Positions 1-5,129 of a stretch of 8,784 bases of DNA are shown here, piece after piece (the first letter of the stretch is position 1; the number at the start of each line of letters is the position of its first letter). Position numbers and translations under genes: made by a program. The notes under the pieces were generated by a model, which ran no database searches, had not been told where the DNA came from, and was given only the letters and a program-made list of their open reading frames with translations. Source of the stretch: an uncultured Bacteroidales bacterium (GTDB taxonomy: Bacteria; Bacteroidota; Bacteroidia; Bacteroidales; UBA932); NCBI GenBank assembly GCA_946545765.1, contig CAMNNS010000060.1, forward strand, positions 1 through 8,784, given 5' to 3'.

Positions 1-13
1 CGTTGCAAATTTA
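1..13 (-). promoter_or_regulatory. Bacteroidetes -7-like promoter element pointing left
   Basis: Read on the minus strand, this end of the window gives TAAATTTGCAACG, which contains a full TAnnTTTG match (positions 13 to 6) followed by the CAACG often seen near start sites in Bacteroidetes. I see no good TTG -33 box 19 to 21 bases further upstream, so the call rests on the -7 element alone. It would drive a gene to the left of the window, divergent from the MarC gene. Confidence 0.35.
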
Positions 14-71
14 AGATTATTACCGATAATTTAGGTTATTATTAAATAATAATAATAAATTGAAGACTCAA

Positions 72-104
72 TTTGAATCTAAAATTTTATATTTCTTATT
101 TTTG
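72..104 (+). promoter_or_regulatory. Candidate promoter for the MarC-family gene
   Basis: A TTTG box at 72-75 and TATTTTTG at 97-104 (a full TAnnTTTG match) are separated by 21 bases, close to the spacing of the primary sigma-factor promoter of Bacteroidetes. Transcription would start near 110, about 20 bases before the ATG at 131. The surroundings are very AT-rich, so a chance match is possible. Confidence 0.4.
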
Positions 105-130
105 TCTTAAAATGTTTAGTATTTAGACTT

Positions 131-712
131 ATGAATTTTAGTATTAAAGAGATCGCAAGTGCTTTTATGGTGATGTTTGCCATAATAGATATAACAGGTT
201 CTACTCCAATAATTTTAGATTTTAAAGCTAAAGGGAAGAAGATTGAGGCGGCGAAGGCGAGTATAGGGGCATTTATCCTCTTTATGGCTTTTTTATTTGC
301 AGGAGAGAAAATGCTCGATTTATTTGAGGTTAGTTTAACTGAATTTGCTACTGCCGGTGCTTTAATTATTTTTGTTTTAGCACTTGAAATGATTCTTGGT
401 ATAGAGATATTCAAATATAATGATAGTCCTTCGGGAAGTCCAACTATAATACCTTTAATATTTCCTTTAATTGCAGGTGCTGGAGCTCTTACAACTATGC
501 TCTCGATGCGTGCCGATTATCATATTGAGAATATTATTATTGCAGTGTTTCTCAATATCTTGGTGGTTTATGTTGTTTTGAGGTATATAGATAAAATAGA
601 GAAGGCTTTAGGTAAAAGTACCATTTATGTTCTAAGAAAATTTTTTGGAATAATTCTTCTTGCAATGTCAGTTAAACTTTTTGCAACAAACATTGTTAAG
701 ATTCTAAACTAA
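131..712 (+). CDS. MarC family (UPF0056) integral membrane protein
   Basis: This is a 193-residue, very hydrophobic protein with about six predicted membrane segments, close to the usual length of about 200 residues for the MarC/UPF0056 family. Family signatures are visible: the N-terminal stretch around residues 17-28 (AIIDITGSTPII, where Pro follows a small-residue turn) and the segment FPLIAGAGALTT in the middle of the protein, which starts the second three-helix half. The protein should lie in the inner membrane. MarC proteins resemble small-solute or amino-acid exporters in topology, but their substrate is not established, and the old link to multiple antibiotic resistance has not held up. 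The ATG at 131 lies just after a candidate promoter and opens directly into the first membrane helix. The next gene begins 73 bases downstream with no clear terminator between, so co-transcription is possible. Family assignment is fairly secure; function is not. Confidence 0.85.
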   Translation: MNFSIKEIASAFMVMFAIIDITGSTPIILDFKAKGKKIEAAKASIGAFILFMAFLFAGEKMLDLFEVSLTEFATAGALIIFVLALEMILGIEIFKYNDSPSGSPTIIPLIFPLIAGAGALTTMLSMRADYHIENIIIAVFLNILVVYVVLRYIDKIEKALGKSTIYVLRKFFGIILLAMSVKLFATNIVKILN

Positions 713-785
713 TTTTTATAAGTTCTATTTTAATCTAAACATATCTACATTGTTGGTTGTGTAATGCAATAAATCCTAACTTGGA

Positions 786-1769
786 ATGTTATCTTTAACA
801 GAAAAATTATTGGAGACTCTTAATAATAAGAGGCTTATTATGGATGGGGCAATGGGTAGTGAAATTTTTAGTAGCCTTAATTGCAACTACAAAACTTTTA
901 ATTACAAATACTGTGAACATTTAAATATTCATAACCCTGAACTGATAAAGTCTATTCATAAATCTTATTTAGAGGCTGGAGCAACCTTAATTAAATGCAA
1001 CACCTTTAGTGGAGCCTCTTTGTTTTTAGATGAGTATATTTTAGAAAACTCTTTAGGTGGCACGGAAAAGCAGGAGGCTTATAGGGCAAATTTTGAAGGA
1101 GTTAAGATTGCTAAAGAGGTAGCACAAAAGTTTAGTTTAAACAAATCGGAGAAAATTATAATAGCAGGTATTATTTCTCTGCCATGGGGGCAAGAGATTC
1201 ATAAAGAGGCACTTGAGTATGCTTTTCACTCTCAAATAAACTCTCTTTTAGATGGTGGAGCAGATCTCCTTTTTTTGGAGTCTTTATATGATTTAGAAAA
1301 GACCCTCCTACTCATAGATGTGATAGATAAAAATTTTTCTTCTATCCCAATAATGTTATCCTTTTCTCCACAACTCAAGAACGTAGATGGCTTGGAACAG
1401 TATTCCATATTTTCTGGTGAGAGTTTGAAAGATGCTTGCGATAAAATAATAACAAAGTATCCGTCACTTAATTATATCTCTTTTGGTCTTAACTGTTGTA
1501 GCTGCTCAACTTCTCTTATTAAACCTATTTTAGAATTAGAAAACTATTTAATACATAGGGGTTTAAAAAATATTTATATTTCTCTCCACCCAAGTGCTGG
1601 TATCCCTTCTATCTCAACAATTGCTACTTATCCCGATACGGTTAAGAAATTTATATCTAATTTTTCTAAAATAATTGAACGTTCTTCTAAGTTGAGGTTT
1701 ATAGGGGGATGTTGTGGTACTAATCCCGATTATATTGCACAATTAATATCTTTTAACTCAATTCATTAA
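786..1769 (+). CDS. Homocysteine S-methyltransferase domain protein (MetH N-terminal-like)
   Basis: This 327-residue protein is a single homocysteine-binding TIM-barrel domain, which transfers a methyl group to zinc-bound homocysteine to make methionine. The N-terminus has LIMDGAMGSEI (about residues 17-27), matching the DGAMGT start of cobalamin-dependent methionine synthase. It also has NPELIKSIHKSYLEAGA (50-66) followed by a CNTF segment (71-74). The three zinc-ligand cysteines are all present: Cys237 in GLNC, and Cys309-Cys310 in GGCCGTNPDYI. The folate-binding, cobalamin-binding and reactivation domains of full MetH are absent, because the frame stops at 1769 after a natural domain end. 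It could be an MmuM-like enzyme using S-methylmethionine, or the detached first module of a split MetH. The sequence does not decide between these. The start is the ATG at 786, giving the expected distance to the DGAMG motif. No SAM riboswitch-like structure is visible in the 73-base leader. Two extra cysteines follow Cys237 (Cys238 and Cys240). Confidence 0.85.
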   Translation: MLSLTEKLLETLNNKRLIMDGAMGSEIFSSLNCNYKTFNYKYCEHLNIHNPELIKSIHKSYLEAGATLIKCNTFSGASLFLDEYILENSLGGTEKQEAYRANFEGVKIAKEVAQKFSLNKSEKIIIAGIISLPWGQEIHKEALEYAFHSQINSLLDGGADLLFLESLYDLEKTLLLIDVIDKNFSSIPIMLSFSPQLKNVDGLEQYSIFSGESLKDACDKIITKYPSLNYISFGLNCCSCSTSLIKPILELENYLIHRGLKNIYISLHPSAGIPSISTIATYPDTVKKFISNFSKIIERSSKLRFIGGCCGTNPDYIAQLISFNSIH

Positions 1770-1927
1770 ACTGTTAATAATAAGAATAATTTTATCTTAT
1801 CTCTTTTGCCTTCATGCTGAATTATATAGTAGTGGTTGGCGTAGTCTTTCCTCTTTGCCCACTTTTTTAGTTTTGGCGGACATTTTGGATAATCTTTACA
1901 ATTTGTTGCACCAACTTTTGGATGTTT
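1769..1927 (-). other. Unexplained 53-codon minus-strand open stretch, possible gene remnant
   Basis: Between stops at 1928-1930 and 1766-1768 the minus strand is open for 53 codons without an ATG. The peptide is protein-like rather than low complexity, with the segments TNCKDYPKCPPKLKKW and DYANHYYIIQHEGKRDK. It includes two spaced cysteines, a CPP, and many Lys, Tyr and His residues. I do not recognise a family. The plus strand over 1801-1989 is also open in one frame, so at most one of these readings is real, and both may be chance. The end of the frame overlaps the stop of the methyltransferase gene, where its leucine-rich tail is probably not genuine coding sequence. Confidence 0.2.
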
Positions 1928-1961
1928 TTATAACTGTGCACGATGAAGCTAAAAAGATTTA

Positions 1962-2101
1962 TTGCATATTAAAGGGACATATAGCTGATTGAATGGAAAG
2001 ATTTTCCATGTCGTAAATTGCTCCTGATTCGTGGTGCTCGCCAAGTGGGCAAGTCCATTGCTATCAGAGAACTTGGCAAACAGTTCCTTTATTTCGCATA
2101 A
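1962..2101 (+). pseudogene. Remnant of an AAA ATPase (AAA_14/DUF4143 type), N-terminal Walker A part
   Basis: From 1985 the plus strand encodes 38 residues ending at a TAA at 2099-2101. They start LIEWKDFPCRK and continue with LLLIRGARQVGKS, a clear Walker A nucleotide-binding motif. The pattern W-K-x(5)-K-x-L-L-I-R-G-A-R-Q-V-G-K-S is typical of the start of the roughly 380-residue AAA_14/DUF4143 ATPases that are common as accessory genes in Bacteroidales. Just upstream, another frame (ending in a TGA at 1990-1992) reads ILKGHIAD, which would join smoothly to LIEW with one frameshift near 1985-1990. In the same frame after the TAA, LRNFTAKG, a second stop and then IISPSLCI (about 2135-2185) loosely resemble the C-terminal end of the family, so the middle may have been deleted. 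That last point is weak. The stretch 2020-2065 has 26 G or C among 46 bases, far above its neighbours, which suggests acquired DNA. No functional product is expected. Confidence 0.65.
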
Positions 2102-2115
2102 CATAAAAAAGTAGA

Positions 2116-2147
2116 TTTGTTATATAGTGTAAATCTTCGTAACTTTA
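2116..2147 (+). promoter_or_regulatory. Candidate promoter for the lipoprotein/radical SAM genes
   Basis: TTTG at 2116-2119 and TAACTTTA at 2140-2147 (one mismatch to TAnnTTTG) are separated by 20 bases, and the following CAGCC resembles start-site sequences in Bacteroidetes. This would give a leader of about 50 bases before the ATG at 2207. The site overlaps the possible tail of the ATPase remnant, so it may be fortuitous. Confidence 0.3.
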
Positions 2148-2206
2148 CAGCCAAGGGATAAATAATTTCCCCCTCACTTTGTATAAATGTTTTAAAGTTT
2201 TGATTT

Positions 2207-2587
2207 ATGAAGTTTCTAAGGAAAATACTTAAATGTTTCTCTTTTACAGCTGCTCTTTTTGTTGTCCAAGCTTGTTATGGAGTATATAGTGACTATGAAG
2301 ATTATGACGATGTATTAGAAAAAAATTTAACATTCAGAGTGTCAGATTCTGAGAATAATCCTATTGGTGGGGTGATAGTTAACCGGAAATTGATGTATAG
2401 CAACTGTAGTAATTGTTGGGAGATTGATACTACAAATAGTGATGGGATTGCTAAATTTACACTTATCCTTCTCAAAAATGAAGGTGTAATGTTCAGGTTT
2501 GACGGTAACAATTCTTATATCCCTAAAGATACTTTTATTACCAACTTTGAAAATGATTTTATAGAGATAAAACTCTCTAAAAAATAA
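2207..2587 (+). CDS. Small lipoprotein of the rSAM/lipoprotein system
   Basis: This 126-residue protein starts with a charged and hydrophobic signal segment (MKFLRKILKC... to VVQAC) whose lipobox places the lipidated cysteine at Cys23, so the mature part is a short membrane-anchored protein of about 104 residues. After the anchor come YG and an acidic, tyrosine-rich stretch (YSDYEDYDD, residues 27-35). A small beta-sandwich-like region follows, with LTFRVSDSENNPIGGVIV (41-58) and TTNSDGIAKFTL (75-86), the pattern of carboxypeptidase-regulatory-like or Ig-like folds. Two cysteines are closely spaced in NCSNC (Cys67 and Cys70). Its layout, and its position three bases before a radical SAM gene, match what I recall as the putative lipoprotein of the Bacteroidetes rSAM/lipoprotein system (TIGR04134-type). 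Its function is unknown. Being the substrate or partner of the downstream enzyme is an inference from the pairing. The two genes are almost certainly translated from one message. Confidence 0.75.
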   Translation: MKFLRKILKCFSFTAALFVVQACYGVYSDYEDYDDVLEKNLTFRVSDSENNPIGGVIVNRKLMYSNCSNCWEIDTTNSDGIAKFTLILLKNEGVMFRFDGNNSYIPKDTFITNFENDFIEIKLSKK

Positions 2588-2590
2588 AAT

Positions 2591-3655
2591 ATGATTTTTT
2601 TTAAGCTATTTAGGAGATTAGAAACTAAAATTCATCCTTTAAATTATCTTTTCTGGGAATGCACCACAAGGTGTTGCTTGAATTGCCGACATTGTGGGAG
2701 TGATTGCATATCTACAAGTGCTTATAAAGATATGCCTTTAGAAGATTTCTTAAAGGCTTTTGATTCAATACCAAAAAGAGAGATAGATAAAGATTTTATA
2801 GTTGTAATAACAGGGGGCGAGCCATTATTAAGACCAGATATAGAAGATATTGGGAATGCAATTAAAAGCAGAGGAGTTAAGTGGGGGATGGTATCTAATG
2901 GTTATTTGTACACTCCAGAAATTCATTCTAAACTTATATCTTCTGGAATGAGATTTTTAACTGTTAGTTTAGATGGTTTGGAATTAAATCATAATTGGAT
3001 GAGAGGTGCTCAAGATAGTTTTAAAAGAGTTGTAAATACGATTGAATTTGTCTCAAAAGATCCAAGAATTTCCTTTGATGTGGTAACATGTGTGAATAAA
3101 AAGAATATAAGTGAATTAGAGCAGATTTACACTTTTTTAGATCAAAGAAATGTTAGAAGATGGAGAATTTTTACAATATCTCCAATTGGGAGGGCAAAGG
3201 ACGATCCTAATATGCATCTTTCTAATAGTGAGTTTATATCGCTGATGCAATTCATAAAAAATAAAAGGGAATTTATAAATAAGGAGAGAAAGAAAAAGTT
3301 GAAAATGATGGATATAACTTATAGTTGTGAAGGGTATGTGGGTTCTTATGAAGAAAAAGTTAGAGAATCTCCTTTTTTCTGTAGGGCAGGGATTAATATC
3401 GCTTCTGTTTTGATAGATGGCTCTATTTGTGCTTGTCCTAACATAGACAGAAAAAGATTTTCTCAAGGTAATATTTATGTAGATAATTTTTACGATGTTT
3501 GGAGAGAAAGATATATTGAATACAGAGATAGAAAATGGACTAAAGAGAGTGAATGTAAAGGATGTAAAATGTGGAAAAAATGTTTAGGAAGTGGTCTTCA
3601 TAATTGGCAACCAGAAGGATTTCTTTGCCATTATAAGAAGACAATTCGTAAATAA
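2591..3655 (+). CDS. Radical SAM/SPASM protein of the rSAM/lipoprotein system
   Basis: This 354-residue protein has a radical SAM core and a C-terminal SPASM-type domain. The core carries the iron-sulfur motif CX3CX2C at Cys28, Cys32 and Cys35 in CCLNCRHCGSDC, followed by the SAM-contacting segment ITGGEPLL (73-80) and MVSNGYL (100-106). The C-terminal region has CX12GX4C (Cys264, Gly277, Cys282), then CX2CX5C (Cys322, Cys325, Cys331) and a final Cys346, as expected for auxiliary Fe-S cluster binding. One cysteine of the textbook SPASM pattern is absent after Cys331, which I believe is normal for this subfamily. Phrases such as LFWECTTRC, HNWMRG, FDVVTCVN, FFCRAGINI and ACPNIDR match what I recall of the TIGR04133-type enzyme of the rSAM/lipoprotein system. 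Enzymes with SPASM domains usually modify ribosomally made peptides or proteins; the reaction here is unknown. It has no signal peptide and should be cytoplasmic, so any action on the lipoprotein would precede export. The three-base gap to the upstream gene suggests translational coupling. Confidence 0.88.
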   Translation: MIFFKLFRRLETKIHPLNYLFWECTTRCCLNCRHCGSDCISTSAYKDMPLEDFLKAFDSIPKREIDKDFIVVITGGEPLLRPDIEDIGNAIKSRGVKWGMVSNGYLYTPEIHSKLISSGMRFLTVSLDGLELNHNWMRGAQDSFKRVVNTIEFVSKDPRISFDVVTCVNKKNISELEQIYTFLDQRNVRRWRIFTISPIGRAKDDPNMHLSNSEFISLMQFIKNKREFINKERKKKLKMMDITYSCEGYVGSYEEKVRESPFFCRAGINIASVLIDGSICACPNIDRKRFSQGNIYVDNFYDVWRERYIEYRDRKWTKESECKGCKMWKKCLGSGLHNWQPEGFLCHYKKTIRK

Positions 3656-3694
3656 TATATATTGTAAGCTTTTAAAATGTATATTTAATTCCAA

Positions 3695-4930
3695 ATGAAA
3701 AGAAGTTATAAATATCTTAACTCACGACAATTAGTTCTATTATTGTTGATAGTGTTTTTTATTTCTGCTTGTAAAAATAAAGTAGATAAAGAGTCATATT
3801 TTGTAGTGGCATATATTAGTGGTGGAGAAGGGAAACCTTTACCTAATTTTGATTTATTTACCCATTTAAATTATGCTTTTGGAAAAGTAAATAGCACCTT
3901 TAACGGTGTTGAGATAGAGAATATTGAGAGATTCTCTCAGATTGCAAAACTCAAAATTGATTACAATGCTAAAAAAGGTAAAGAAGAGAAAAATTATGTA
4001 GATAGAAAAATGTTATTATCTATTGGTGGGTGGAGTAGTGGAGGATTTAGCGAAATGGTTTCAGATTCTTTAAAGAGAGCTTTATTTGTTCGTGATTGTA
4101 AAAAAATTGTTGAGAATTATCAGATAGATGGTATTGATTTAGATTGGGAGTACCCCTCAAGTGGTGTTGCCAATATATCGTCGGCATCTTCTGATATAGA
4201 AAACTTTACAAAGTTGGTAAAAGAATTGAGAAGTGCATTAGGAGAAGAAAAATTGCTTACCATAGCAACCATAGCATCTGCTCGTTTTATAGATTTTGCC
4301 TTGGTTGATGAGCATATAGATTTTTATAATATTATGTCGTATGATATGGCAGTTGCTCCATATCATCACTCCCCTCTTCATAGATTTGATTTATCTTTAG
4401 ATAGTTTAGTTTCTATCACGAGAGGATTATTAGAAAATAAAGAAATATATGAGGGTTTGTTCTATCCCGATTCTGCTATCTCTCAGGAATATAATCTAAT
4501 ATATAGATCTCCTATTTTTAATGCGTTATCTCTGCAAAATACTACTCTTTTAGAAGGGTTGGATAAAAATTTTGCAAATATGAAACATGCAATTACTGCG
4601 GGTCAGATAACAGCAGATGAGGCTGTAGCTTTGCATATTATTCAGGGGTTGCCAAAAAATAAGCTAAACTTGGGTATCCCATTTTATGGTAAAGGGAGCA
4701 GAGAGAATTGGGAAACTGCACAATGGGATAGTATAGCAAAAGTGCCATATATGGCAGATGAAAAGGGTGTTTTACAGTTTGGTTTTGAGGACGAGAAATC
4801 TATAAAATATAAATGTGATTTTATAAAGAAAGAGAGTTTGTTAGGGGGTATGTATTGGGAGTATAGTATAGATACACTTTTTGTTAAGATTGTGGCAAAT
4901 AATTTACTTATACCTCACACTTATCGTTGA
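3695..4930 (+). CDS. GH18 family glycosidase, chitinase-like lipoprotein
   Basis: This 411-residue protein has a signal segment ending in the lipobox ISAC, which makes Cys26 the lipid anchor, so it is probably attached to the outer or inner membrane. The rest is a glycoside hydrolase family 18 barrel. It shows LLSIGGW (107-113) and the catalytic signature DGIDLDWE (145-152), with Glu152 as acid/base and Asp150 as helper. It also shows YNIMSYDM (211-218), NLGIPFYGKG (325-334) and the barrel-closing GGMYWEY (384-390). All key GH18 residues are present, so it should be active. The likely substrate is chitin or another beta-1,4-linked GlcNAc polymer; an endo-beta-N-acetylglucosaminidase acting on glycans cannot be excluded. 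About 70 residues (roughly 232-304) appear inserted between the YDM and GIPFYG strands. The usual chitinase insertion domain near the last strands seems missing, since only about 50 residues separate YGKG from GGMYWEY. It starts 39 bases after the radical SAM gene and may share its message. A weak TATATTTA box lies at 3680-3687. Confidence 0.9.
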   Translation: MKRSYKYLNSRQLVLLLLIVFFISACKNKVDKESYFVVAYISGGEGKPLPNFDLFTHLNYAFGKVNSTFNGVEIENIERFSQIAKLKIDYNAKKGKEEKNYVDRKMLLSIGGWSSGGFSEMVSDSLKRALFVRDCKKIVENYQIDGIDLDWEYPSSGVANISSASSDIENFTKLVKELRSALGEEKLLTIATIASARFIDFALVDEHIDFYNIMSYDMAVAPYHHSPLHRFDLSLDSLVSITRGLLENKEIYEGLFYPDSAISQEYNLIYRSPIFNALSLQNTTLLEGLDKNFANMKHAITAGQITADEAVALHIIQGLPKNKLNLGIPFYGKGSRENWETAQWDSIAKVPYMADEKGVLQFGFEDEKSIKYKCDFIKKESLLGGMYWEYSIDTLFVKIVANNLLIPHTYR

Positions 4931-4949
4931 TTATGGGAAAAAAATAAGT

Positions 4950-5083
4950 CTTGCTACTACAAGATATATTGTTAATAGTATAGGGGTTGAGCGTGAGTTT
5001 AATAGATGATATTTTTTAGAGATTGCTCAAGAAGAAGTGTAAATGACTTATTTATAGAATAGTAGCAAGTTGTTTATCTTGCT
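4950..5083. repeat. Short inverted repeats in the spacer before the dipeptidase gene
   Basis: CTTGCTACTA at 4950-4959 is repeated exactly inverted as TAGTAGCAAG at 5060-5069, with 100 bases between. The right arm also takes part in a local hairpin, AGCAAG (5064-5069) with CTTGCT (5078-5083) around an 8-base loop. The two pairings are mutually exclusive, which could form alternative leader structures if this region is transcribed. No flanking target duplication is visible. The arms do not extend beyond 10 bases, so this may be chance in AT-rich DNA. Confidence 0.3.
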
Positions 5084-5129
5084 GATAGGATAAGGATATT
5101 AAAAAAGAAAAGTTAATAAAATTTTTAAA

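Noticed and set aside
36..58. Inverted TTATTATT/AATAATAA sequence
   Set aside because: It is made only of A and T in a low-complexity run and is expected by chance in such AT-rich DNA.
79..414. A 111-codon open frame on the minus strand
   Set aside because: It is antisense to the MarC-family gene, whose plus-strand reading has clear family motifs and membrane segments.
713..785. SAM or cobalamin riboswitch before the homocysteine methyltransferase gene
   Set aside because: The leader is only 73 bases and shows no multi-helix structure or conserved core of these riboswitches.
1779..1800. Possible terminator hairpin after the methyltransferase gene (ATAAGA...TCTTAT)
   Set aside because: The stem is only six base pairs, almost all A-T, with a 9-base loop, and would be too weak to call.
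3137..3466. A 109-codon open frame on the minus strand
   Set aside because: It is antisense to the radical SAM gene, including the first SPASM cysteines, and has no family features.
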